Of a DNA stretch of 64,000 nt, positions 8,862-17,954 are shown one piece after another. The position numbers and the translations under genes are program-made. The DNA is from Variovorax ginsengisoli (GTDB lineage: Bacteria; Pseudomonadota; Gammaproteobacteria; Burkholderiales; Burkholderiaceae_C). Below the pieces are notes generated by a model. The model was not told where the DNA came from, made no database searches, and saw only the letters and a list, made by a program, of their open reading frames with translations. The stretch spans positions 186,001-250,000 of the forward strand of contig NZ_JAUJZH010000001.1 of NCBI RefSeq assembly GCF_030486595.1. Reading direction: 5' to 3'. How positions within the stretch are numbered: position 1 is the first letter of the stretch; each line of letters opens with the position of its first letter.

Positions 8862-9881
8862 ATGGCCGATTCAACCCCCTCCTCCCCCGGCAAAAGCCTG
8901 CCCGTGATCGACGTCTCGGCCCTGGTCGCCGACGGCGCCGGGCGCGAACCGGTGGCGGCGCAAATTGGCGCCGCCTGCCGGGCCCACGGCTTCTTCTACG
9001 TCACCGGCCACGGCGTCGACCCGGCGCTGGTGCAGCGCCTCGAGGATCTGAGCCGCCGCTTCTTCGCGCAGGACGAGCCGACCAAGATGCGCTGGCGCAT
9101 GGCGCTCGGCGGCCGGGCCTGGCGCGGCTACTTCCCGCTCGGCGGCGAACTCACCTCCGGCCGGCCCGACTGGAAGGAAGGCCTCTATCTCGGCACCGAA
9201 CTGCCCGCGGACCATCCGCTGGTGCGCGCCGGCACGCCGGTGCACGGGCCCAACCTGTTCCCCGACATCGACGGTTTCCGCGCCACGGTGCTGGCCTACA
9301 TCGACGCCGTCACGCGGCTCGGCCACCGCCTGATGGAAGGCATCGCGCTGAGCCTGGGCCTGCCGGCCGCCTATTTCGCCGAGCGCTACACGGCCGACCC
9401 TCTGATCCTGTTCCGGATCTTCAACTACCCGACGCAGCCGGTGCCCGAGGGCATGGACGTGCACTGGGGCGTCGGCGAGCACACCGACTACGGCCTGCTC
9501 ACGATCCTGCGCCAGGACGACGTGGGCGGCCTGCAGGTGCGCACGCCCGGCGGCTGGATCGAGGCGCCGCCCGTCGCGCAGTCCTTCGTCTGCAACATCG
9601 GCGACATGCTCGACCGCATGACCGGCGGGCTCTACAAGTCGACCCCGCACCGCGTGACGCGCAACACCTCGGGCCGCGACCGGTTGTCCTTCCCGCTGTT
9701 CTTCGATCCGAATTTCGAGGCCCGGGTCCGGCGCATCGAAGGGCTGGACAGCGCCGCCACGGACGACAGCGCGGAGCGCTGGGACCGCGCCAACGTCCAT
9801 GCCTTCAGCGGCCGCTACGGCGACTACCTGCTGGCCAAGGTGTCGAAGGTGTTCCCGCAGTTGCGCGACGAAGTGCTGTGA
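8862..9881 (+). CDS. Isopenicillin N synthase-like Fe(II)/2-oxoglutarate dioxygenase
   Basis: A 339-residue non-haem iron dioxygenase. The N-terminal DIOX_N part ([24 protein letters not shown]) is followed by the jelly-roll with iron ligands in [12 protein letters not shown] (HxD) and TPHRVTRN (distal His), and the co-substrate-binding RDRLSFP (RxS). Length and layout match the bacterial IPNS-like/ethylene-forming enzyme superfamily. No specific substrate can be assigned, and there is no biosynthetic cluster around it. Divergent from the truncated haemoglobin across 30 bases, so the two may share a control region. Confidence 0.87.
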   Translation: MADSTPSSPGKSLPVIDVSALVADGAGREPVAAQIGAACRAHGFFYVTGHGVDPALVQRLEDLSRRFFAQDEPTKMRWRMALGGRAWRGYFPLGGELTSGRPDWKEGLYLGTELPADHPLVRAGTPVHGPNLFPDIDGFRATVLAYIDAVTRLGHRLMEGIALSLGLPAAYFAERYTADPLILFRIFNYPTQPVPEGMDVHWGVGEHTDYGLLTILRQDDVGGLQVRTPGGWIEAPPVAQSFVCNIGDMLDRMTGGLYKSTPHRVTRNTSGRDRLSFPLFFDPNFEARVRRIEGLDSAATDDSAERWDRANVHAFSGRYGDYLLAKVSKVFPQLRDEVL

Positions 9882-10011
9882 AGGGTCAGAAGCCGAGGAG
9901 AACTTCGCTGCGCAGAGCACACCATCGGCGCGAGCCGTCAAGCCGGTGGTTCATCCTCGGCCAGCACCGCACGGCGCTACCCGTGCCGAGGGCACCGGGT
10001 GGCCCCCGCAG
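9882..10011. other. Convergent intergenic region with an 8-bp inverted repeat
   Basis: Between the ends of the dioxygenase and permease genes. GCCGAGGA (9892-9899) pairs with TCCTCGGC (9954-9961). No T-run follows, so a terminator role is only possible. No coding potential was recognised. Confidence 0.35.
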
Positions 10012-12528
10012 CTACTCCGCAGCCTGCCGCAGCGTCGCCACCACCGGCCGCAGCAGCACTTCGCGCAGTCCCCACCAGCCGGCCGCGAGGGCCAGCGCCG
10101 CGCCCGCCAGGGCGCCGGCGATCGGCACCAGCGGCGACGCGGTCCAGGTGAAATCGAACACGAAGCGCGCCAGCGCCCAGCCGATGACCGAGGCCACGAT
10201 GCTGGCCAGGAAGCCGGCCAGCAGCCCGACTCCCGCCAGCTCCGCGCGCTGCACCTGCCGCAGCAGGCTGGCCCGCGCACCCACCGCCCGCATCACGGCG
10301 AACTCGCGCGCGCGCTCCTCGCGGGTCGCGGTGACCGCCGCGAACAGCACCACCAGCCCGGCCGCGAGCGTGAAGCCGAACAGGAACTCGACCGCCCGGA
10401 TCACCTGGTCGAGCACCCGCTGGACCTGGCCGATGGTGGCGCTCATGTCGACGTTGGTGACGTTCGGGTAGCTGCGCACCAGCGCGTTGTCGAAGCCCTT
10501 GACCTCGGGCGCGCGGAAGGCGCCCATGTAGGTCACGGGCACGTCGGCCAGCGCCGCGACCGTGTACATGACGAAGAAATTGGCGTGCATCGAGCCCCAG
10601 TCGACCTTGCGCAGCGAGGTGATGCGGGCCTCGTTCTGCTGGCCGCCGATGTCGAAGCGCAGGGTGTCGCCGAGCTTCAGGCCCAGCGTCTGGGCCAGCC
10701 CTTCCTCGACGCTCAGTTCGCCCGCGGCATCGGGCGTCCAGGCCCCCGCGGTGATCTGGTTGTGCGGCGGCGCCTCGGCGCTGTTGCTGAGGTTGAATTC
10801 GCGGTCGACCAGCCGCTTGGCGCGGTCTTCGGTGTAGTCGTCCGGCGAGACCGGCCGGTCGTTGATCGCCACCAGCCGGCCGCGGATCATCGGGTACCAG
10901 TCGAACTTGCGTACGCCACCGTCGCGCAGGCTCTGCTGGAAGGCATCGCTCTGGTCGGGCATGACGTTGATCACGAAGCGGTTCGGCGCATCCGGCGGCG
11001 TGGCCGCGCGCCAGCTCGACACCAGGTCGGTGCGCAGCAGCACGAGCAGGATCAGCGCCAGCAGGCCGACCGCCAGCGCGCTCACCTGCACCACCGCATA
11101 CGCCGGCCGGGCCGAGATCTGGCGCGTCGCCAGCACCAGCCAGCGCGGCGCCGTGGTCTCGTTGACGCTGCGCCGCAGCACCTTGACGGCGAGCCAGCTC
11201 AGGAGCGCGAACACCGCCACCGCCACCGCAAACCCGCCGACCGCGATCAGCCCCAGCTTGAGGTCGCTGCTGGCCGCGACCAGCAGCGCCGCGAACCCGG
11301 CCACCCCGATGGCCAGCACGGTGATCGAGGCCGGCTTCAGGCCGCCGACATCGCGCCGGATCACGCGCAGCGGCGGGACCCGGGCGAGTTGCAGGACCGG
11401 CGGCAAGCCGAAGGCGAACAGCAGCGTGAGTCCGACGCCGAGTCCGAAGGCGACCGGCCACAGCGTGGGCGCAGGCAGCGCGCTCTCGACCAACCCGGCC
11501 AGCAGCAGCACGAAGACATAATGCACGCCGTAGCCGATCGCCACGCCCAGCGCGCTGGCGATCAGCCCGATGACGGCGAACTCGAAGGCATAGGCGCCTG
11601 CGATGGTGCGCTGGCTCTGGCCCAGCACGCGCAGCATCGCGCAGTCGTCGAGGTGGCTGGCCGCGAAGCCGCGTGCCGCCAACGCCACCGCCACGGCCGA
11701 CAGCAGCGCCGCCAGCAGCGCCACCAGGTTGAGGAATTTCTCGGCCCGATCGAGCGTCTGCCGCATCTCGGGGCGGCCGCTCTCGAAGGATTCGAGGCGG
11801 GCCCCACGCAGTTCGCCCTTCTTGATCGAAGCATCGACCTCGTCGCTGAAGCGCTTCACCGCCGCCGTATCGCCGGCCACCGCGAAGCGGTAGCTCACCC
11901 GGCTGGCGGGCTGCACGAGCCCGGTGCGGGCAATGTCGGCCTGGTTCAGCATCACGCGCGGCGCGAAGCTCATGAAGCCGGCGCCGCGGTCGGGCTCCAG
12001 CGTGATCACGCGGGCGATGCGCAGGCCGGCATCGCCGAGCAGCAGCGTGTCGCCGACCTTGAGCGCCAGCGCGTCGAGCAGCGGGCCGTCGACCCAGGCC
12101 TCGCCGGGCGCGGGCACCTCGCGCGTGGCCTGTCCGGGACCTTCGGCGTCGACCGCGACCTGCACCGCGCCGCGCAGCGGATAGCCGGCCGAGACCGCCT
12201 TCAGCGCCACCAGCTTGCTCGCACCGCCCTGGGCCTCGCTGGCGCGCGCCATGGTCGGGAAGCCGTAGGTGCCGGCACCCGCCAGCCCGAGCGAGCGGGC
12301 CCGCTCGACGAAGGCCGGTGGCGTCGGGTTGTCGCTCGCCAGCACCGCGTCGCCGCCGAGCAGCTGGCGGGCATCGCGCTGCAGCCCGCCCTTGAGCCGG
12401 TCGGCGAAGAAGCCGACCGCGGTCAGCGCCGCCACCGCCAGCAGCACGGCGACGATCAGGAGTCGGAGTTCACCGGCGCGCAGGTCGCGCCAGAGCGTGC
12501 GCCAGCCGAGGCGAAGAAAGGCATTCAT
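10012..12528 (-). CDS. FtsX/YbbP-type ABC transporter permease
   Basis: An 838-residue inner-membrane protein of the YbbP family: an N-terminal membrane segment after MNAFLRLGWRTLWRDL, a large periplasmic MacB-like domain, a central FtsX block of membrane helices, a further helix pair, a second periplasmic domain and a C-terminal FtsX block (FLFGFTLAAGLVVLFAAVTA, REFAVMRAVGA). YbbP normally works with the ATPase YbbA, often beside the esterase TesA; neither is next to it here, so the ATPase must lie elsewhere. The start at 12528 fits family members. It sits 46 bases downstream of fdhD copy 1. Substrate unknown; lipid or lipoprotein handling has been proposed for the family. Confidence 0.85.
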   Translation of the reverse strand: MNAFLRLGWRTLWRDLRAGELRLLIVAVLLAVAALTAVGFFADRLKGGLQRDARQLLGGDAVLASDNPTPPAFVERARSLGLAGAGTYGFPTMARASEAQGGASKLVALKAVSAGYPLRGAVQVAVDAEGPGQATREVPAPGEAWVDGPLLDALALKVGDTLLLGDAGLRIARVITLEPDRGAGFMSFAPRVMLNQADIARTGLVQPASRVSYRFAVAGDTAAVKRFSDEVDASIKKGELRGARLESFESGRPEMRQTLDRAEKFLNLVALLAALLSAVAVALAARGFAASHLDDCAMLRVLGQSQRTIAGAYAFEFAVIGLIASALGVAIGYGVHYVFVLLLAGLVESALPAPTLWPVAFGLGVGLTLLFAFGLPPVLQLARVPPLRVIRRDVGGLKPASITVLAIGVAGFAALLVAASSDLKLGLIAVGGFAVAVAVFALLSWLAVKVLRRSVNETTAPRWLVLATRQISARPAYAVVQVSALAVGLLALILLVLLRTDLVSSWRAATPPDAPNRFVINVMPDQSDAFQQSLRDGGVRKFDWYPMIRGRLVAINDRPVSPDDYTEDRAKRLVDREFNLSNSAEAPPHNQITAGAWTPDAAGELSVEEGLAQTLGLKLGDTLRFDIGGQQNEARITSLRKVDWGSMHANFFVMYTVAALADVPVTYMGAFRAPEVKGFDNALVRSYPNVTNVDMSATIGQVQRVLDQVIRAVEFLFGFTLAAGLVVLFAAVTATREERAREFAVMRAVGARASLLRQVQRAELAGVGLLAGFLASIVASVIGWALARFVFDFTWTASPLVPIAGALAGAALALAAGWWGLREVLLRPVVATLRQAAE

Positions 12529-12574
12529 GGGCCCGACGATAGCCGAGCCGGCGGCGCCCGCGAAATCGAAGGAT

Positions 12575-13450
12575 TTAGGGCCTGGCGCCGGCCAGCCCCG
12601 GCTGCAGCACCAGCCGCCGCGCCCCCGCAAAGCAAAGGAAGCGCCGGTTGGTCGCCCGCCCGATCGCGCACAGCCCGACCCGCTGCGCCACCTCGTGTCC
12701 CATCTGCGTGATACCGCTGCGCGAGACGACGATCGCCACGCCCATCTGCGCCGACTTGATGACCATCTCGCTGGTCAGGCGGCCGGTGGTGTAGAAGACC
12801 CGCGCGCCGGCCAGCTGCGCCTGCATCGCGATCCAGCCGGCTATCGTGTCGATCGCGTTGTGGCGGCCGACGTCCTCGACGAAGCACTGCATGCGGGCCT
12901 GGTCGCCCTCCTCGAGCGTGAACAGGGCGCAGCCGTGCACCGAGCCGGCCGACTTGTAGGTGCTTTCCTGGAGCCGGATCGCGTCGACCAGCGCATAGAG
13001 CTGGGCCTGGGTCATGCGGGTGTCGGGCAATTGCAGGCTGTCGATGCCGGCCATGAGTTCGCCGAACACGCTGCCCTGCCCGCAGCCGGTGGTGACCACC
13101 TTCTTCGCGGTCCGCTCCTCGATCCGGTCGATGCCGGCATGGGTCTTGACGGCCGCGGCACCGACCTCCCAGTCGACCGTGATCGACTCGACGTCGGCCG
13201 CGGATTCGATCAGGCGCTGGTTCAGCAGGTAGCCCAGCACCAGCAGTTCGGGCTGCGCGCCGAGGGTCATGAGCGTGACCAGCTCGCGGCGGTCGACGTA
13301 GATCGTCAGGTCGCGTTCGGCAGGAATCGACACTCGGCTCGACGCGCCATGCTCGTCGACCACCTCGACTTCGCGCGTGAGCGGTGCCCGCGCCTTCGTC
13401 AGCCGCGGAAGGGCCGCTGCCACGGCCGACGGGGTTTCAGGATTCGCCAT
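12575..13450 (-). CDS. fdhD: FdhD-like sulfurtransferase for formate dehydrogenase, copy 1
   Basis: A 291-residue FdhD/FdsC-family protein. FdhD passes sulfur from a cysteine desulfurase to the bis-MGD cofactor of formate dehydrogenases. Recognisable blocks are LLNQRLIESAADVESI, CFVEDVGRHNAIDTIAGW, YTTGRLTSEMVIKSAQMGV and VSRSG. The usual CxxC loop (TGCGVCG in copy 2) reads TGCGQGS here: the first Cys remains and the second is replaced by Gly. It may therefore be an FdsC-like cofactor-binding form, or serve a different enzyme. The permease gene lies downstream, 46 bases away; upstream it is divergent from the GAF gene. Confidence 0.88.
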   Translation of the reverse strand: MANPETPSAVAAALPRLTKARAPLTREVEVVDEHGASSRVSIPAERDLTIYVDRRELVTLMTLGAQPELLVLGYLLNQRLIESAADVESITVDWEVGAAAVKTHAGIDRIEERTAKKVVTTGCGQGSVFGELMAGIDSLQLPDTRMTQAQLYALVDAIRLQESTYKSAGSVHGCALFTLEEGDQARMQCFVEDVGRHNAIDTIAGWIAMQAQLAGARVFYTTGRLTSEMVIKSAQMGVAIVVSRSGITQMGHEVAQRVGLCAIGRATNRRFLCFAGARRLVLQPGLAGARP

Positions 13451-13620
13451 GCAGGGGACGATAGCCGAAGCCGGGCGCCGGTGGCCGAGTCACATCCTGA
13501 AGCAAGCCCGGCGCGGATTTCGTGACAAAGGTCCGCACAAAAACGAAACCTTAGTTCTCATTTTCCAGGCTTGGCCGCTTTCTGCGCTCCAATGGACGCA
13601 TTCCACCGGAGATCCCCCAC

Positions 13621-14142
13621 ATGAGCTACTACGAACACCTTCACGCAGTCGAATCGCTCGAGGTGACCGTGTCCGAACTCCTGATGGCGACCCCGGACAT
13701 GAGCGATCCGCTGCTCGACCCCTCGGTCCACCAGGTGCTCAGGCTGCTGCGTGACCAGCACGCGATGGAGGCCGCCTTCGCCTGCGAGTTCGTCGACGGC
13801 CGCCAAGTCTCGCATCGCCGGCAGGACTCGCAGCGCGCCCAGTTCATCGACGAGCAGGCCGAGCCGCTCGAACTGGCTTTCTGCAAGCAGGTGCTGCGCG
13901 CCCAGGTGCCCGCGGGCTGCTACTTGAGCGCACCGGTGGTGCTCGCCGACGGCGCAGTCTATGGCACCTTCTATTCGTTCAGCTTCAATCCCGATCCGGC
14001 GCTGGAGGCGCGCGACCTCAAGAAGCTCGAATTGGCCGCCCAGCTGGTCGCCCGGCTGATCGCCGAGCGTCGCCAGGCGATGGCCATGCCGGCCCAGGCG
14101 ATCGCGCCGCAAGGCCGGCCGATGGCGGCGCAGTACGCCTGA
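13621..14142 (+). CDS. GAF-domain-like small protein
   Basis: A 173-residue soluble protein. After a short helical start, residues of about 35-160 look like a GAF domain (VHQVLRLLRDQHAMEAAFACEF, APVVLADGAVYGTFYSFSF, LKKLELAAQLVARLIAERRQ). A GAF domain usually binds a small ligand or mediates dimerisation. There is no output domain, and residues 160-173 are Ala/Pro/Met-rich. It lies between two fdhD genes and faces an FHA-domain gene end to end (12 bases apart). The 170-base region upstream is relatively AT-rich and should hold its promoter. Specific role unknown. Confidence 0.72.
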   Translation: MSYYEHLHAVESLEVTVSELLMATPDMSDPLLDPSVHQVLRLLRDQHAMEAAFACEFVDGRQVSHRRQDSQRAQFIDEQAEPLELAFCKQVLRAQVPAGCYLSAPVVLADGAVYGTFYSFSFNPDPALEARDLKKLELAAQLVARLIAERRQAMAMPAQAIAPQGRPMAAQYA

Positions 14143-14154
14143 GGGCGCCCCGCG

Positions 14155-14565
14155 TCAGCGGGCGAACACGCGGCGCTCGGACAGGCGCCGGTTCGCGCTG
14201 CGCGCCATGTGCGCATCGAACTCCACCAGCTCGCCCGGCTGGGTCATGAGCCGAAGCGCATCGACCGGCGGCAGGGCCCGGCTGTAAAGAAACCGCAGCT
14301 GGCAATCGCCGACCACGATCGCATCGCCGTTGACCAGGGCGTGCGACCTGACCTTCTCGTTGTTGACGTAGGTGCCGTTGCGGCTGCCCATGTCGGTGAG
14401 CAGGAAATGCTCGCCGGTCCACTCGATCGCCGCGTGATGCCGGCTCACGCGCTGGCTGTCGATGCAGACGCTGTTGCTGCCGGACCGCCCGATCGTGGTG
14501 ATCGGGCTTGCGATGTTGACCTGGCGCACGCTGCTGTTTCGAGCCAGGATGATCAGTCTTGCCAT
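14155..14565 (-). CDS. FHA-domain protein
   Basis: A 136-residue protein that is almost entirely one forkhead-associated domain, which binds phosphothreonine peptides. Hallmarks: TTIGRSGSNSVCI (phosphopeptide-binding Arg/Ser loop), VSRHHAAI (SxxH), LTDMGSRNGTYVNN (NG) and GDAIVVGDCQLRF. The C-terminal 35 residues are basic and unstructured. No Ser/Thr kinase is seen in the window. It converges with the GAF-domain gene and lies downstream of fdhD copy 2, separated by 106 bases containing its own likely promoter. Confidence 0.88.
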   Translation of the reverse strand: MARLIILARNSSVRQVNIASPITTIGRSGSNSVCIDSQRVSRHHAAIEWTGEHFLLTDMGSRNGTYVNNEKVRSHALVNGDAIVVGDCQLRFLYSRALPPVDALRLMTQPGELVEFDAHMARSANRRLSERRVFAR

Positions 14566-14671
14566 ACCCCGTTCCTGTGGTTCATTGAACTGGGATCGAG
14601 CTTAGGACTTAAGTGCGCTTTCGAAAGAACGAAACAGAAGGCTTAATCCATTCCTGTTCGTTTCAGGGGCG

Positions 14672-15571
14672 TCAAGTTTTGGCATCCAGCGCGTGGCCGG
14701 CCGCGTACAGCACGCCGCGCGGGGCCCGGCACAGCCCCCACAGCCGCAGCCCGGCCAGCTGGGCGACCTGCACGCCCATCGCCGTCGGCGCCGAGATGGT
14801 GGCGATCGCGGCAATGCCGAGGCGCGCGCACTTGCGGACCAGTTCGTGGCTGCCGCGGCTGGAGAGGACGACGAAGCCGGGCTCGCTGAGCCGGCCGGCG
14901 CGCGCCAGCGTGCCGAGCAGCTTGTCGAGCGCATTGTGGCGACCCACGTCTTCCAGCACGTCGGTCAACTCGCCGCCCAGGGTCGCCCAGCCCGCCGCGT
15001 GAAGCGCGCCCGCCTCGGCATTGAGCGCCTGGCGCGCCGGCAGCGCCGCGAAGGCGCGCAGCACGGTCGGCAGGTCGACTCGTTCGATCCAGGCGCGGCG
15101 CGCGACCGGGCTGCTTTGCAGGTCGAGGGCCGCGAAGCTCTCGACACCGCAGACGCCGCATCCGGTGCGCCCGGCCATGCTGCGCCGGCGACCCTTGAGC
15201 CGCTCGAAGCTGCGCGCCGAGATCTCGAGCTGCACCTCGATGCCCTCGATGCCCTCGGGCAGGCCGGCCTCGCGCGCGTCGATCCGCCGCTGCGCGATGC
15301 CGCGGCAGTCGCGCACGTGGTCGAGGATCCCTTCGCTGAGCGCGAAGCCGAGGGCGAAGGCCTCGAGGTCCTGCGGGGTGGCCATCATCACCGCATGCGA
15401 AATGCCGTTGAAGACCAGGGCCACCGGCAGCTCGGTCGCCAGCACGTCGCCGCGCGCCAGTCCCGCCGCCGGCGCACCGGCCTCGCCGAACACGCGCACG
15501 CTTCGGTGCGACAGCGGCGCCGGGGCCTCGAGGTCGAACCCGACACCGGCGTCGACCAGGGCGCTCGTCAC
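14672..15571 (-). CDS. fdhD: FdhD sulfurtransferase, copy 2
   Basis: A 299-residue FdhD protein that sulfurates the molybdenum (or tungsten) cofactor of formate dehydrogenase. It has the complete CxxC loop GRTGCGVCGVE, ELPVALVFNGISHAVMMATP, VLEDVGRHNALDKLLG and SSRGSHELVRKCARLG. GTG at 15569-15571 overlaps the stop of the upstream molybdopterin oxidoreductase as GTGA, so the two are translationally coupled and this copy most likely serves that enzyme. Longer in-frame starts lie inside the oxidoreductase gene. Confidence 0.93.
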   Translation of the reverse strand: MTSALVDAGVGFDLEAPAPLSHRSVRVFGEAGAPAAGLARGDVLATELPVALVFNGISHAVMMATPQDLEAFALGFALSEGILDHVRDCRGIAQRRIDAREAGLPEGIEGIEVQLEISARSFERLKGRRRSMAGRTGCGVCGVESFAALDLQSSPVARRAWIERVDLPTVLRAFAALPARQALNAEAGALHAAGWATLGGELTDVLEDVGRHNALDKLLGTLARAGRLSEPGFVVLSSRGSHELVRKCARLGIAAIATISAPTAMGVQVAQLAGLRLWGLCRAPRGVLYAAGHALDAKT

Positions 15572-17862
15572 AGCGGCCCCGCCGCGTGCGGCAGCAACAC
15601 CACCGGGATCGACTTGGACGCCGGCGTGCCGGCATCGCGCGCCACCGATTCCAGCGGCACCAGCGGATTGGTCTCGGGGTAGTAGGCCGCGAGGTTGCCG
15701 CGCGGAATGTCGTAGGCCACCAGCTTGAAGCGGTCGGCCCGGCGTTCCTGGCCATCGTCCCAGACGGTGTGGATGTCGACCCAGTCGCCGTCCTTCAGGC
15801 CCAGCGCCCGGATGTCCTCGGCATGGATGAAGACCACGCGGCGCTGGCCGAAGACCCCTCGGTAGCGGTCGTCGTGGCCGTAGATGGTGGTGTTGTACTG
15901 GTCGTGCGAGCGGGTGCTCAGCAGCGTGAACACCACCGTGTCGCCCCGCCGGGCGCGGGCCCGGTGCGAGGGCGTGTCCTGCGGCACCGCATGCGTGAAG
16001 AAGACGGCCTTGCCGGAAGGCGTGGCCCAGTCGCGCCGCGCCGCCGGATTGGGCAGGCGGAAGCCGCCCGGGACGGCGAGCCGGCGGTTGAAATCCTTGA
16101 AGTCGTCGAACACCGCCTCGATCCGGTCGCGGATGCGCCCGTAGTCCTCGATCAGCGCCAGCCAGGGCGTACGGCTGCGCGCCCCCAGCGTGGCGGCGGC
16201 CAGCCGCGCCACGATCGCCGGCTCGGACAGCAGGTGCTCCGAGGCCGGCGCGTTGATGCCCACCGACATGTGGACCATGCTCATCGAGTCTTCCACCGTC
16301 ACCCCCTGCAGGCCGCCGGCCTGGCGGTCGACCTCGGTGCGGCCCAGGCAAGGCAGGATCAGCGCCTCGCGCCCGTGCACCACGTGGCTGCGATTGAGCT
16401 TGGTCGTGACGTGCACCGTGAGATCGCAGCGGCGCAGCGCCTTCCAGGTCTCGTGGGTGTCGGGCGTGGCGGCGGCGAAGTTGCCGCCGAGCGCGAAGAA
16501 GACCTTGCCGCGGCCATCGCGCATCGCGCGGATCGACTCCACCGTGTCCCAGCCGGGCTGACGCGGCGGCTCGAAGCCGAATACATCGCGCAGCCGGTCC
16601 AGCAATTCGGCCGGCGGCTTTTCCCAGATGCCCATGGTGCGGTCGCCCTGGACATTGCTGTGGCCACGCACCGGGCAGGCGCCGGCGCCGGGACGGCCGA
16701 TATTGCCGCGCAGCATCAGCAGGTTGACCAGCATCTGGATTGTGGCGACCGAATCGACGTGCTGCGTGATGCCCATGCCCCAGCAGACGATCGCCCGTTT
16801 GGCCTGGCGGTAGACCTCGGCGGCGGCCCGGATCTGCGCCTCGGACAGCCCCGACTCGCGCACCAGCAGCGCCCAGGACTCGGCCCGCAGGTCGGCCGCC
16901 AGGGCCTCGAAGCCGACCGAATGCTCGGCGATGAAGGCGTGGTCGAGCGTGGCCTGGCCGGCGTCCTCGCACTCGACCAGGTGCTTCATCATCCCCTTGA
17001 CCAGCGCGAAATCGCCGCCGACGCGCAGCTGGAAGTAGTGGGTGCTGATCGGCGTCGAGCCGAGCGTCGCCATCTCGAGCTTGTCCTGCGGGTCGGCGAA
17101 GCGCTCCAGGCCGCGCTCGCGCAGCGGATTGAAGCTCACGATCTTCGCGCCGCGCCGGTGCGCCGCGCGCAGCTCGCCGAGCATCCGCGGATGGTTGGTG
17201 CCCGGGTTCTGGCCAAAGATGAAGATCGCGTCGGCGTGCTCGAAATCCTCCAGCGTGACCGTGCCCTTGCCGACGCCGATCTGCGGCCGCATGCCGCTGC
17301 CGCTGGGCTCGTGGCACATGTTGGAGCAGTCGGGGAAGTTGTTGGTGCCGTACTCGCGCACGAACAGCTGGTAGAGGAAGGCGGCCTCGTTGCTGGCCCG
17401 GCCCGAGGTATAGAAGATAGCCTGGTTCGGATCGGGCAGCGCCTGGAGATGGCGGGCGATCAGCGCAAAGGCGTCGTCCCAGCCGATCGGCACGTATTTG
17501 TCGCTGGCGGCGTCGTAGGCCATCGGATGCGTCAGGCGGCCCTGGTCCTCGAGCCAGAAATCGCTTTGCTCGGCCAGTTGCCTGACGGTGTGCTGCGCGA
17601 ACAGCTCGGGCCCGGCCCGCCGGGCGGTCGCCTCGGCCGCCACGGCCTTGGCACCGTTCTCGCAGAACTCGAAGGTCGAGGCATGGTTGCGGTCGGGCCA
17701 GGCGCAGCCGGGGCAGTCGAAGCCATCGGGCTGGTTGGCAGACAGCAGGGTCCTCGCCCCCTTCAGCGCGATGCTCTGCGCCCGCAGCGCCCGTGTCACG
17801 CTGCGCAGCGCACCCCAGCCGCCGGCCGGCCCCTGGTAAAACTCGATCTTCTGTTCCTGCAT
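15568..17862 (-). CDS. FdhF/YdeP-family molybdopterin oxidoreductase
   Basis: A 764-residue bis-MGD enzyme of the YdeP/FdhF-like formate dehydrogenase family. An N-terminal Fe-S motif is seen as CPGCAW plus a further Cys in FEFCENG; the probable metal ligand is C183 in NMCHEPSG. Cofactor-binding blocks include FIFGQNPGTNHPRM, CWGMGITQHVDS and RGHSNVQGDRTMGI. The C-terminal molydop-binding domain runs from about residue 650. There is no signal peptide, so it is cytoplasmic. YdeP-type proteins are linked to acid resistance in E. coli, but their reaction is not settled. Coupled to fdhD copy 2. Confidence 0.88.
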   Translation of the reverse strand: MQEQKIEFYQGPAGGWGALRSVTRALRAQSIALKGARTLLSANQPDGFDCPGCAWPDRNHASTFEFCENGAKAVAAEATARRAGPELFAQHTVRQLAEQSDFWLEDQGRLTHPMAYDAASDKYVPIGWDDAFALIARHLQALPDPNQAIFYTSGRASNEAAFLYQLFVREYGTNNFPDCSNMCHEPSGSGMRPQIGVGKGTVTLEDFEHADAIFIFGQNPGTNHPRMLGELRAAHRRGAKIVSFNPLRERGLERFADPQDKLEMATLGSTPISTHYFQLRVGGDFALVKGMMKHLVECEDAGQATLDHAFIAEHSVGFEALAADLRAESWALLVRESGLSEAQIRAAAEVYRQAKRAIVCWGMGITQHVDSVATIQMLVNLLMLRGNIGRPGAGACPVRGHSNVQGDRTMGIWEKPPAELLDRLRDVFGFEPPRQPGWDTVESIRAMRDGRGKVFFALGGNFAAATPDTHETWKALRRCDLTVHVTTKLNRSHVVHGREALILPCLGRTEVDRQAGGLQGVTVEDSMSMVHMSVGINAPASEHLLSEPAIVARLAAATLGARSRTPWLALIEDYGRIRDRIEAVFDDFKDFNRRLAVPGGFRLPNPAARRDWATPSGKAVFFTHAVPQDTPSHRARARRGDTVVFTLLSTRSHDQYNTTIYGHDDRYRGVFGQRRVVFIHAEDIRALGLKDGDWVDIHTVWDDGQERRADRFKLVAYDIPRGNLAAYYPETNPLVPLESVARDAGTPASKSIPVVLLPHAAGPL

Positions 17863-17954
17863 GGCGGGCAGTGTTGGCGGCCCCCGCCGCAGCGTCAAAT
17901 TGAATCGGGACATGCCACGATTCAAAACGGAAATGATGCGCCCCCGCGTCCAGC

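Noticed and set aside
9799..12711. A 970-codon plus-strand open frame over the permease gene
   Set aside because: High-GC shadow: the translation is rich in Arg, His, Gln and Ala without domains, whereas the minus strand encodes an FtsX-type permease with clear membrane helices.
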